This document shows, in pieces, positions 29,061 to 37,286 of a stretch of 37,646 nucleotides of DNA. The position numbers and the translations under genes were made by a program. Positions within the stretch are counted from its first letter, which is position 1. Each line of letters begins with the position of its first letter. The notes under the pieces were generated by a model. That model ran no database searches. It saw only the letters and a program-made list of their open reading frames with translations, and was not told the origin of the DNA. Origin of the DNA: Sphingomonas_Q fennica_A (GTDB lineage Bacteria; Pseudomonadota; Alphaproteobacteria; Sphingomonadales; Sphingomonadaceae). The DNA lies in contig JAQIJD010000015.1 in assembly GCA_036946415.1 (NCBI GenBank), positions 1-37,646 of the forward strand, written 5' to 3'.

Positions 29061-30311
29061 ATGATTCTCGCCACCGCCGCCGTCTGGGGAGTTTGCGCCG
29101 TCACCACGGCGGGCGTGATCGTGCGCCCGTTCCGCTGGCCGGAGGCGGTGTGGGCGATGCTGGGGGCGGCGGCGCTCGTCGTCGCGGGGCTGGTGCCATG
29201 GCACGCGGCGGTCGCGGCCGCGGCGCGGGGCGGCGACGTCTATCTGTTTCTGACGGGCATGATGCTGCTGAGCGAGACGGCGCAGCGGCAGGGCCTGTTC
29301 GACTGGGTGGCCGCCGCCGCGGTGGCGCGCGCCCGCGGATCGACGCCGCGGCTGTTCGCTTTGGTCTATGCGGCAGGCGTCGCGATCACCGTGTTCCTGT
29401 CCAACGACGCGACCGCGGTGGTGCTGACGCCCGCCGTCTACGCCGCCGCGCGCCGGGCGGAGGCGGACCCGCTGCCGCTGCTGTTCGCCTGCGCGCTCGT
29501 CGCCAATGCCGCCAGCTTCGTGCTGCCGATTTCCAATCCCGCCAACCTCGTCCTCTATGGCGGCACGCCGCCCCCGCTCGGGGCATGGCTCGCCGCCTTC
29601 GCTTGGCCGTCGCTGGCGTCGATCCTCGTCACCTTCGCGATGCTGCGCTGGGCGGAGCGCCGGCGGATCGCGGGGCGCTGCGCCGATCCGGCGGACCGCG
29701 CCGCGCTGCCGGCCGGCGGACGGGCGGCGCTGGCGGGGATCGCCGCGACCGCGCTCGTCCTGCTCGCCGCCTCCGCCATCGGCGCCGATCTCGGCCTGCC
29801 GACCGCCGCCGCCGGCATCGCGACCACGCTTATCGTCTGTGCGATCGGGCGGGACCGGCCGCTGGCCGTGGTGCGCGGCGTGGCGTGGGGCGTGCTGCCG
29901 CTGGTGGCGGGGCTGTTCGTGCTGGTCGAGGCGCTGGCGCGGACCGGCGCGATCGCCGCCGTCGCCGCCGCGCTCGGCCGCCTGTCCGCCGATCCGCTCG
30001 CCGGCGGGGCGGTGGCGGGCACGGTGCTGGCCCTCGCCGCCAACCTCGTCAACAATCTGCCCGCCGGGTTGATCGCCAGCAGCGCCGTGACGCTGGCCGA
30101 GCCGCCGCGGTTGGTGGTGGATGCGCTGCTGATCGGCGTCGATCTCGGCCCCAACCTCTCGGTCACGGGCTCGCTGGCGACGATCCTCTGGTTGCAGGCG
30201 ATCCGCCGCGAGGGCGGCGACATCGGCTTCCTGCGCTTCCTGCGCGTCGGCGCGGTGACGATGATCCCGGCGCTCGTCGCCGCCCTCGGCCTGCGGCTGG
30301 CGGCGGGCTAG
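29061..30311 (+). CDS. arsB: ArsB-like arsenite/anion transporter
   Basis: An inner membrane protein of 416 residues with about 11-12 hydrophobic segments, of the ArsB/NhaD superfamily. Diagnostic stretches are FLSNDATAVVLTPAV, NAASFVLPISNPANLVLYG, NLVNNLPAGL and GVDLGPNLSVTGSLATILWL, the last being close to the ArsB signature. No arsR, arsC or arsA gene is nearby, so the substrate may be arsenite or another oxyanion or organic anion. Its stop and that of the convergent LysR gene are six bases apart, and the stop lies in the loop of a short GCGGGC/GCCCGC hairpin (30303-30317). Confidence 0.75.
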   Translation: MILATAAVWGVCAVTTAGVIVRPFRWPEAVWAMLGAAALVVAGLVPWHAAVAAAARGGDVYLFLTGMMLLSETAQRQGLFDWVAAAAVARARGSTPRLFALVYAAGVAITVFLSNDATAVVLTPAVYAAARRAEADPLPLLFACALVANAASFVLPISNPANLVLYGGTPPPLGAWLAAFAWPSLASILVTFAMLRWAERRRIAGRCADPADRAALPAGGRAALAGIAATALVLLAASAIGADLGLPTAAAGIATTLIVCAIGRDRPLAVVRGVAWGVLPLVAGLFVLVEALARTGAIAAVAAALGRLSADPLAGGAVAGTVLALAANLVNNLPAGLIASSAVTLAEPPRLVVDALLIGVDLGPNLSVTGSLATILWLQAIRREGGDIGFLRFLRVGAVTMIPALVAALGLRLAAG

Positions 30312-30317
30312 GCCCGC

Positions 30318-31193
30318 TCAGTCGAGCAGCATCAGCAGATCGCCCAGCGCCGGATTGTCGTTGTCGATCTTCCACACCACCCACAGTTCGACGGGCGTCG
30401 CCGGATTCGTGTCGATCGGGCGGAACACGACATCGCCGAAATGGATGTCGACCGCCGAGGCCGGGACGATCGCCGTGCCCAGCCCGGCGTGCACCAGCCC
30501 CAGCATCGAGTGGATTTGCGAGACATGCTGCACCAGCCGCGGCCGGCTGCCCGCCTCCTCCAGCAGCCGCATCAGCAATGAATGGAAATAGCCGGCGCCC
30601 AGCCGTGCATACATGATGAGCGGGCGCGAATCGAAGTCCTGCAAGGTCAGCGTCTCGCGCAGCGCCAGCGGGTCTTCGGGGCGGAGGGCGGCGACGAGCG
30701 GCTCGCGCAGCGCCGGGCGGACGTTGAACCCCGCCTGCTCGACCGGCGGGCGCAGCAGGGCGACGTCGAGCTGGCCGCTCATCAGCCCCTCCACCTGCGC
30801 GGAGGACACCATCTCGAACAGTTCGAGTTCGAGCATCGGAAAGGTCTCGCCCGCGCGGCGGACCAGCTTTGGCACGAAGCTGTAGCCGGAGACGGCGGTA
30901 AAGCCGATGCCGAGCCGGCCGACATTGCCCTGACCCACCTGCCGCGCCGCATAAGTGGCGGCTTCCGCCAGCCGCACGATCCGGCGCGCCTCCACCAGGA
31001 ACACGCGCCCCGCGGGCGTCAGCTGCACCTGCCGGCTGGTGCGTTCGAGCAGGCGCACGCCGATCACGCGTTCGAGCAGCTGGATCTGCCGGCTGAGCGG
31101 CGGCTGGGTCATGTTCAGGCGCCGCGCGGCGCGGCCGAAATGCAGTTCCTCGGCGGTGGCGACGAAGCAGCGCAGCTGGTTGAGCTCGATCAT
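30318..31193 (-). CDS. LysR-family transcriptional regulator
   Basis: A 291-residue regulator with an N-terminal helix-turn-helix (MIELNQLRCFVATAEELHFGRAARRLNMTQPPLSRQIQLLERVIGVRLL) and a C-terminal substrate-binding domain starting about residue 90 (GRLGIGFTAVSGYSFVPKLVRR). It is divergent from the MFS transporter and the glucarate-dehydratase-like gene, the usual position for the activator of a sugar-acid operon. An inverted repeat CATGG-N6-CCATG lies in the shared 139-base region. The effector is unknown; glucarate or a related aldarate is a guess from the neighbours. Confidence 0.93.
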   Translation of the reverse strand: MIELNQLRCFVATAEELHFGRAARRLNMTQPPLSRQIQLLERVIGVRLLERTSRQVQLTPAGRVFLVEARRIVRLAEAATYAARQVGQGNVGRLGIGFTAVSGYSFVPKLVRRAGETFPMLELELFEMVSSAQVEGLMSGQLDVALLRPPVEQAGFNVRPALREPLVAALRPEDPLALRETLTLQDFDSRPLIMYARLGAGYFHSLLMRLLEEAGSRPRLVQHVSQIHSMLGLVHAGLGTAIVPASAVDIHFGDVVFRPIDTNPATPVELWVVWKIDNDNPALGDLLMLLD

Positions 31194-31228
31194 GGCGCGA
31201 TCCTAGCGCGCCGCCGATCGATGCGCGA

Positions 31229-31244
31229 CATGGATCGAACCATG
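31229..31244. promoter_or_regulatory. Inverted repeat in the LysR/MFS divergent region
   Basis: CATGG-ATCGAA-CCATG is a perfect 5-bp inverted repeat with a 6-base spacer, 36 bases upstream of the LysR start and 89 upstream of the MFS start. It is the best candidate for the LysR binding site. It does not fit the exact T-N11-A rule. Confidence 0.4.
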
Positions 31245-31332
31245 CCGGCTTCGGGCTAGCTCCCGCCCGCCACTGCTGCGACATTCCACAAAGGACGGAC
31301 GGGCACGAAGACCGCCGAAGACGGAGATGGGG

Positions 31333-32664
31333 ATGGCGGACGGGCAGCAACGGATCGGCCGGGTGCGGTACGGCATCGTGGCCACGCTGTTCGCGGTGAC
31401 GCTGGTCAATTACGCCGATCGCGCGGTGCTGGCGGTGACGGCGCCGGCGCTGACGGCGGACCTCGGCATCTCCCCCTTCCAGCTCGGCGTCGTCTTCTCC
31501 GCCTTCGGCTGGGCCTATGTCGCGGCGCAGATCCCGGGCGGCTGGGCGCTCGACCGGTTCGGCACCAAGCGCGTCTATTTCGCCGGCATCGCATTGTGGT
31601 CGATCTTCACCGCGATGCAGGGGCTGGTGGCGGGCGTCACGGGTCTGGCGGCGGCCGGCGTGCTGTTCGCGCTGCGCTTCCTGGTGGGCATCGCCGAGGC
31701 GCCGTCCTTCCCCGGCAATGCGCGGATGGTGGCGGCGTGGTTCCCGGCGAGCGAGCGGGGCACGGGTTCGGCGATCTTCAATTCGGCGCAATATTTCGCG
31801 ACGGTGCTGTTCGCGCCGGCGATGGGCTGGATCACCTACAGCTTCGGCTGGCGCTATACCTTCTTCTTCATGGGCGCGGTCGGCCTCGTCGCCGCCTTCG
31901 GCTGGTGGCGGAACGCGCATCGCCCGCGCGAACATCCCCGCATCACGCCGGCCGAGCTGGACTATATCGCGGCGGGCGGCGGCCTGATCGACATGGATGC
32001 GGCAAAGCCCGTGGCGCGCGCGCGCGGTGCCACCTGGGCGGACATCCGCCATCTGCTGTCCTACCGCACGCTCTGGGGGCTCTACGCCGGCCAGTTCTTC
32101 ATCAACACGCTCACCTATTTCTTCATCACCTGGTTCCCGGTCTATCTCGTCCACGAACGCGGCATGACGATCCTTGAGGCGGGGCTGCTCGCCTCCGCGC
32201 CGGCGATCTGCGGCTTCCTCGGCGGGATCACGGGCGGCGTCTGGTCGGACTGGATGGTCAGGCGCGGCTATTCGCTGACGATGGCGCGCAAGGTGCCGGT
32301 GGTGGCGGGGATGCTGGGATCGATCGTCATCATCCTGTGCAATTACGTGTCGAGCGAGGCGCTGGTGATCCTGTTCATGAGCCTCGCCTTCTTCGGCAAG
32401 GGCGTCGGCGCGCTCGGCTGGGCGGTGGTGGCGGACGTCGCCCCGCGCGAGACGGCGGGGCTGTCGGGCGGGCTGTTCAACATGTTCGGCAACATGTCCT
32501 CGATCATGACGCCGATCGTGATCGGCGGCATCATCCAGAGCACCGGATCGTTCCGGCTGGCGCTGGTGTTCGTGGCGGCCAACGCGCTGCTCGCCGCGCT
32601 CAGCTTCCTGCTGATCGTCGGAAAGATCGAACGCATCCCGCCCCGTGTGGCGGCGGAGGGCTGA
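31333..32664 (+). CDS. MFS transporter of the anion:cation symporter (GudP-like) family
   Basis: A 12-helix inner membrane symporter, 443 residues from the second of two near ATGs: CGGAG (31322-31326) is six bases from the ATG at 31333 but too close to that at 31327. The N-terminal signature VNYADRAVLAVTAPALTADLGIS and the loop DRFGTKRVYFAGIALWS fit the ACS family, which carries glucarate, galactarate, galactonate and related acids. It is followed four bases later by the glucarate-dehydratase-like gene, which supports an aldarate substrate. The LysR gene is divergent. Confidence 0.92.
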   Translation: MADGQQRIGRVRYGIVATLFAVTLVNYADRAVLAVTAPALTADLGISPFQLGVVFSAFGWAYVAAQIPGGWALDRFGTKRVYFAGIALWSIFTAMQGLVAGVTGLAAAGVLFALRFLVGIAEAPSFPGNARMVAAWFPASERGTGSAIFNSAQYFATVLFAPAMGWITYSFGWRYTFFFMGAVGLVAAFGWWRNAHRPREHPRITPAELDYIAAGGGLIDMDAAKPVARARGATWADIRHLLSYRTLWGLYAGQFFINTLTYFFITWFPVYLVHERGMTILEAGLLASAPAICGFLGGITGGVWSDWMVRRGYSLTMARKVPVVAGMLGSIVIILCNYVSSEALVILFMSLAFFGKGVGALGWAVVADVAPRETAGLSGGLFNMFGNMSSIMTPIVIGGIIQSTGSFRLALVFVAANALLAALSFLLIVGKIERIPPRVAAEG

Positions 32665-32668
32665 GCCG

Positions 32669-33941
32669 ATGAAGATCGCGCGCGTCACCGTCACCCCGAT
32701 CGCCTTCCGCGATCAGCCGCTGCTGAACGCCAGTGGCATCCACGAGCCTTGGGCGCTGCGATCGATCCTCGAGGTCGAGGGGGCGGACGGCACCATCGGC
32801 CTCGGCGAAACCTATGGCGACGCCCCCGTGCTGGCGGCGCTGGAGGCGGTGGCGCCCGCGCTCGTCGGCCTCGACGCCTTCGATCTCAACGGGCTGGAGC
32901 GCGTGGTGCGCGACACGCTGGCGACGCTGACGCCGCCTGCCGCAGGGGCCGAGCTGGCGCCGGGGTCGCATCCGGGCAAGCAGTTCGCCAACGCCTTCTC
33001 CGCCTTCGAGGTCGCCTTCCTCGATCTCCAGGCGCGGCACCTGGGCATTCCGCTGGCGCTGCTGCTGGGCGGCAAGGCGCGCGATGCGGTGCCGTTCAGC
33101 GCCTATCTGTTCTTCAAATATGCGACGCATATCGATGCGGACTATCCGCCCGATCCGTGGGGCGAGGCGGTCGATCCCGCCGGCATCGTCGCGCAGGCGC
33201 GGCGGATGATCGGCCTGCACGGCTTCGGCAGCATCAAGCTGAAGGCGGGCGCGCTAAAGCCGGCGATCGAGGGTAGCGGCGATGCACGCGCTGGCGGACG
33301 CCTTTCCGGGCATGCCGCTCCGGATCGACCCCAACGGCAATTGGTCGCTGGAAACGGCGCTCCGCGCGGCGGAGGGATTGCGCGGCATCCTCGAATATTA
33401 TGAGGATCCGACGCCGGGCCTCGCCGGCATGGCGGAGCTGCACGGGCGGACCGGCCTGCCGCTCGCCACCAACATGGTCGTCACCGATTTCGACGAACTG
33501 CGGCGGAGCATCGCGCAGGACAGCGTGCAGATCGTGCTGTCCGACCATCATTATTGGGGCGGCCTGCGCCGCACGCAGGCGCTCGCGCGGATGTGCGAGA
33601 CGTTCGGCCTCGGCCTCTCGATGCATTCCAACTCGCATCTCGGCATCAGCCTGATGGCGATGAGCCACGTCGCCGCCGCCATCCCCCACCTCGCCTACGC
33701 CTGCGACACCCATTATCCGTGGGTGGAGGCGGAGGACGAGGTGATCGCCGGCGGCAAGATCGCCTTCGCCGACGGCGCCATCGCGATCGGCGATGCGCCG
33801 GGCCTGGGGGTGGACCTCGATCGCGCCGCCCTCGCCCGCGGCCATGCGGCGTTCCGGGCGACGACGATCCGCGCGCGCGACGACGCCCGCCAGATGCGCA
33901 AATACCGCCCCGACTGGGCGCCGCCGAAACCGCGCTTCTAA
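32669..33941 (+). pseudogene. Glucarate-dehydratase-like gene with a single-base frameshift
   Basis: Enolase-superfamily enzyme that would dehydrate glucarate or a relative. Frame 1 runs from ATG 32669 through the two lysines of KLK (Lys190, Lys192) to Glu201, then goes wrong. Frame 2 resumes at MHALADAFPG with RIDPNGNW, YYEDPTPG, ATNMVVTD, LSDHHYWGG and MHSNSHLG, i.e. the metal-binding Asp/Glu/Asn, the Asp and the catalytic His. Dropping one G from the GGG at 33271-33273 joins the parts as EVAAMHAL and gives one 423-residue protein. All catalytic residues survive, so the lesion is recent, or it is a sequencing error. The start lies four bases after the MFS stop, with GGAGG upstream. Confidence 0.88.
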
Positions 33942-33954
33942 GGGAGACCTTGGA

Positions 33955-33981
33955 GCCTGATCCGGCAAAGCCGGCTCAGGC
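33955..33981. repeat. Hairpin downstream of the glucarate-dehydratase-like gene
   Basis: GCCTGA-T-CCGGC-AAA-GCCGG-C-TCAGGC forms an 11-bp stem with one mismatch and a 3-base loop, one base before the next, larger inverted repeat. No T-run follows, so a terminator role is uncertain. Confidence 0.6.
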
Positions 33982-33982
33982 G

Positions 33983-34064
33983 GCGGCACCGGCCCGCTCC
34001 CCCTCCCGGCCTCCCAAACACGATACTCTGTGGTAGGCCGGGTAGGGGAGCGGGCCGGTGCCGC
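33983..34064. repeat. Large intergenic inverted repeat (30-bp arms)
   Basis: Arms 33983-34012 and 34035-34064 are reverse complements at 28 of 30 positions, separated by a 22-base loop. The outer part reads GCGGCACCGGCCCGCTCCCC. It lies between two convergent genes and next to another hairpin (33955-33981), the paired layout of REP/BIME-type repeats. No open frame is present. Confidence 0.75.
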
Positions 34065-34086
34065 ACCTACGTTACCGAATCAGATT

Positions 34087-35001
34087 TTACGCGGCGCGCG
34101 TCAGGCGCAATGTCGGCCAGTCGCCGCGGTCGATCCGGTCCGCGGCGGTCAGCCCATGCGCTTCATAGGCGGCGATCACCGCATCGGCCTGCGTCGCGAG
34201 CAGGCCCGCCAGGATCACCGAAGCGCCGGGGGCCAGCACGCGCGCGAAATCGGGGGCGAGATCGATCAGCGGGCCGGCGAGGATGTTGGCGATGAGCAGA
34301 TCATAAGGCCCGGCCAGCGCGGGATCGTCGACGCCCGGCGCCGCGACGAGCGCGATGGCGTCCGCCGGAATCGCGTTGGCGGCCATGTTCTCCGCCGTCA
34401 CCTCGATCGAGATCGGATCGATGTCGGACGCGACGAAGGTCGCCGTCGGCCAGAGGGCACGGGCGGCGAAGGCGAGCAGGCCGGTGCCGGTGCCGATGTC
34501 GGCGACATGAGCGAAGGCGAGGCCCTGCCGCGCCATCCGGTCGAGCATTTCGAGGCAGCCGGTGGTGGTCTCGTGGTGCCCGGTACCGAAGGCGCGTCCC
34601 GCCTCGATATGGAAGGCGATGCTGCCCGCCGGCGCCCGGCCGGCATGCGCCGCGGTATGGACGTGGAAGCGGCCGGCGGCGATCGGCTCCAGCCAGGCCT
34701 GGCTCATCGTCACCCAATCGGCATCAGCGATCCGCTCGGGCGCGGCGTCGTGGCCCGCCGCACTCGGCACCAGCGCGCGGACGATGGCGAGCGCCGCGTC
34801 GTCGGGCCGCCCCTCGAAATAGGCGTCGAGCCGCCAGTCGTCGGGCGCATGCGGATCGGGTTCGCTCGTCATCAGCACCGGCGGCGGATCGATCGCCTCG
34901 ATCTCGGGCACGTCGCCGGCCAGCCGCTCGGCCTCCTCCTTCGTGCAGGGGAGGGTGAGCTTCCAGCTCTCCGCCGCCTGCGTCTGCCATTCAGCGGACA
35001 T
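34087..35001 (-). CDS. prmA: Ribosomal protein L11 methyltransferase
   Basis: SAM-dependent enzyme that methylates ribosomal protein L11, 304 residues. Motifs: FGTGHHETTTGCLEML (138-153), SAM motif DIGTGTG (168-174), SDIDPISIE (192-200) and ANILAGPL. A domain of 100 residues that binds L11 precedes them. The ATG at 35001 has GGAG six bases upstream and makes the gene overlap the end of the SDR gene by 11 bases; an ATG at 35013 is an alternative. It shares a transcript with the SDR gene, and its end faces the intergenic repeats. Confidence 0.92.
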   Translation of the reverse strand: MSAEWQTQAAESWKLTLPCTKEEAERLAGDVPEIEAIDPPPVLMTSEPDPHAPDDWRLDAYFEGRPDDAALAIVRALVPSAAGHDAAPERIADADWVTMSQAWLEPIAAGRFHVHTAAHAGRAPAGSIAFHIEAGRAFGTGHHETTTGCLEMLDRMARQGLAFAHVADIGTGTGLLAFAARALWPTATFVASDIDPISIEVTAENMAANAIPADAIALVAAPGVDDPALAGPYDLLIANILAGPLIDLAPDFARVLAPGASVILAGLLATQADAVIAAYEAHGLTAADRIDRGDWPTLRLTRAA

Positions 35002-35701
35002 AGCTGGCTCCATTGATGTCGAGGATCGCGCCGGTCATTGCCGCAGGTGCGTCGAGCGCGAGGAAGCGGACCGCGGCGGCGACCTCCTCCGGCTCGGTGA
35101 CGCGGCCGAGCGGTATGTCCGCCAGCAGCGCCGGCCCGCCGCGGCTGGCGACATAGTCGTCCGCCGGGCCGTTAAGGGTGAAGCCGGGGCAGATCGCAAA
35201 GGCCAGCACGCCATCGCGCGCATAGCCGCGGGCGATCGTCTTGGTCATCGCGACGAGGCCGGCCTTGGAGGCGGCATAGGCCCAGTGATCGGGCGAATCG
35301 CCGCGGTGTGCGGCGCGGCTGGCGACGGAGACGATCCGACCGCCGCCGTGCCCGGCCATATGCGCCACCGCACGGCGGCTGAGCTCCGCGGCGGCGGTGA
35401 GGTTGATCTGCATGGTCCGGCCCCAGGCGGCGGACCAGTCGGCATCGGGCGCGGCGATCGGTGCCGCCTCGAAGATGCCGGCGTTGTTGACGAGCACGTC
35501 GATCCGGCCATCCAGCCGGTCGAGCGCCTCCGCCCAGAGTGCGGCGGCGGCGCCGGGTTCGGCGAAGTCGGCGGGCACGATGTCGGGGGCCGCGGTCGGG
35601 CGGGCGGCGTGGCCGATCACCCGCGCATCGCGGCCGAGCGCCGCGACGATCGCGCGGCCGATGCCGCGGCTGGTGCCGGTGCAGAGGATGTGGGGCGTCA
35701 T
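34991..35701 (-). CDS. SDR-family oxidoreductase
   Basis: A 236-residue short-chain dehydrogenase. The cofactor motif TGTSRGIG is at 8-15, NNAG at 72-75, a catalytic Ser at about 128 and the YxxxK motif at Tyr142/Lys146 (AYAASK). The C-terminal end INGASYVR is like the GGxxx end of FabG-type enzymes. The acidic residue usually found after the second strand is not obvious, so NADPH preference is possible. The substrate is unknown. It overlaps prmA downstream and starts 59 bases after the end of the sensor gene on the same strand. Confidence 0.9.
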   Translation of the reverse strand: MTPHILCTGTSRGIGRAIVAALGRDARVIGHAARPTAAPDIVPADFAEPGAAAALWAEALDRLDGRIDVLVNNAGIFEAAPIAAPDADWSAAWGRTMQINLTAAAELSRRAVAHMAGHGGGRIVSVASRAAHRGDSPDHWAYAASKAGLVAMTKTIARGYARDGVLAFAICPGFTLNGPADDYVASRGGPALLADIPLGRVTEPEEVAAAVRFLALDAPAAMTGAILDINGASYVR

Positions 35702-35760
35702 GCCCCCGCCGATAGGGGCTCGGGCGCGCCGGGGAAAGCCGGGTCGGCGATCGCGGCGCG

Positions 35761-37137
35761 TCAGGCGGCGATGCGGCTCGCGAAATCGCCGGTCATCGCC
35801 TCCAGCTCGCCCAGCCGCTCGTCGACGACGCGGAAGCCGCTGTCGAGCCGGTCGATCTCGCCTGCCACGCCTTCGGTATCGGCGCGGATCGCGGTGATCG
35901 TGGAGGACATCGAATCGGCGGCGAGCGCGGTCTCGTCCACCGCGGCGGTGATCGCGGTCACGGTCTGCGCCTGCGTTTCCATCGCCCGGCGGATGCGTTG
36001 CGCGGCGGTCTGCACTTCGCCCACCGTGTCGCGGATCGATCCGTTGGCGTCCACCGTCTGGCGGGTGGCGGCCTGGATCGCGCCGATCTTGGCGGCGATG
36101 TCGTCGGTCGCGCGCGCCGTCTGGCTGGCGAGGCTCTTCACCTCCTGCGCCACCACGGCGAAGCCGCGGCCGGCATCGCCGGCGCGGGCCGCCTCGATCG
36201 TGGCGTTGAGCGCGAGGAGGTTCGTCTGCCCGGCGATGTCGCGGATGAGGCCTAGGATCGATTCGATCGCCTTGGCATGTTCGGACAGCACGCCCGACAC
36301 TTCCACCGCCTGTGCGGACTGGCCGGCGGCGCGGGTGGCGATGGTGGCGGCGACTTCCACCTGCCCGCGCGCTTCCTCGATCGCGCGGATCAGGCCGGCG
36401 GCGGTCTGCGCCGCCTCGCGCATGGCGACGGCGGATTGTTCGGCGGCGGCGGCGACTTCGGACGTCTTGTCGAGCATGCCGCGCGCCGAGGCGGCGGTCG
36501 TCACGGTCTGGACGCGCAGCGCGCTCGCGTCCGCCACGGTCTTGCGCAGCGTATCGACCATCGCGTGGCGGAAGGCGCCGGTGGTGTCGAGCCGCTGCGC
36601 CGCCGATTCGTGGCTGCGGATGATCGCCACCTGGTGCATCATCAGTTCGACTTCGATCACGCTGAGGCGCTGCACCGTATCGATACAGCGGCGCATCGTC
36701 TCCGGATCGGCGGCGAAGGCGGAGCGGAGGGCGTGGACGAGCACCGTCGCGTGGCGCGAGATCGAATCGGCGACGACGGCCGGCTCGGCGCCGATCGCAT
36801 GGATGCGGCGGCCGTGGCTGGCGATGCGATCGATCCACCGGGCGTCGATCGGTTCCACGAAGATGCTCTCGGTATGCGCCAGCATCGCCTGCACCCATTC
36901 CTGCTGCTGATAGGGGGCAAGGGGGCTCGAAGCGGGCAGGCGCAACGCCAGCGTCAGCTGCTGCGTCCAATATTCCAGGTAGATGGGGCGCAGCACATCG
37001 GCTGCCTTGCTCCACACGAAATCGAGCTCGCGGCGGAACGCCGTGGCCGGATCGTATACGCGGATACGTGTTTCGACGTCGGCCGCCGGCAGCGGGGGCA
37101 GACGGTCCATCACGTCCCGGTTCACGATATCCTGCAT
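35761..37137 (-). CDS. Globin-coupled methyl-accepting-type sensor
   Basis: A soluble 458-residue sensor without membrane helices. Residues about 30-175 resemble a protoglobin domain (AFRRELDFVWSKAADVLRPIYLEYW, then SHGRRIHAIGAEPAVVADSISRHA); His113 in RRIHAIG is placed like the haem-binding proximal histidine, but haem binding is not proven. The C-terminal half is an MCP signalling domain with the hairpin IAGQTNLLALNATIEAARAGDAGRGFAVVA. It would pass oxygen or redox information to CheA, or act outside chemotaxis, as no che gene is near. Divergent from sdhC. Confidence 0.82.
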   Translation of the reverse strand: MQDIVNRDVMDRLPPLPAADVETRIRVYDPATAFRRELDFVWSKAADVLRPIYLEYWTQQLTLALRLPASSPLAPYQQQEWVQAMLAHTESIFVEPIDARWIDRIASHGRRIHAIGAEPAVVADSISRHATVLVHALRSAFAADPETMRRCIDTVQRLSVIEVELMMHQVAIIRSHESAAQRLDTTGAFRHAMVDTLRKTVADASALRVQTVTTAASARGMLDKTSEVAAAAEQSAVAMREAAQTAAGLIRAIEEARGQVEVAATIATRAAGQSAQAVEVSGVLSEHAKAIESILGLIRDIAGQTNLLALNATIEAARAGDAGRGFAVVAQEVKSLASQTARATDDIAAKIGAIQAATRQTVDANGSIRDTVGEVQTAAQRIRRAMETQAQTVTAITAAVDETALAADSMSSTITAIRADTEGVAGEIDRLDSGFRVVDERLGELEAMTGDFASRIAA

Positions 37138-37286
37138 GCCGCTCCTCCGTTTCGCGTCGGCGGCCGAGATAGGACCGGAATGGTAAAGAGTCGGTTAGCC
37201 GTGCTGCACATGCAAACGCGGCGGTTGCCCGCGTGGCCGCCGGCCCTTAAGGAAAGCGCGGAATTCAAGGGATGACGGAACCGATC

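Noticed and set aside
30163..32694. Very long minus-strand open frame (843 codons) opposite the MFS gene
   Set aside because: It is an antisense frame of GC-rich DNA: its translation is Arg/Ala/His-rich without domains, while the plus strand encodes a clear MFS transporter and the minus strand a clear LysR gene.
32669..33403. Programmed ribosomal frameshift in the gudD-like gene
   Set aside because: The site GAGGGTAGC has no slippery heptamer and no obvious pseudoknot; a mutation or assembly error is simpler.
33983..34064. Insertion sequence ends
   Set aside because: Only 22 bases lie between the arms, with no transposase and no flanking target duplication seen.
34991..37015. Minus-strand frame of 674 codons joining SDR and sensor regions
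   Set aside because: Only its last 236 codons are the SDR gene. The rest is an out-of-frame reading of the sensor gene, which has a well-defined protein in another frame.
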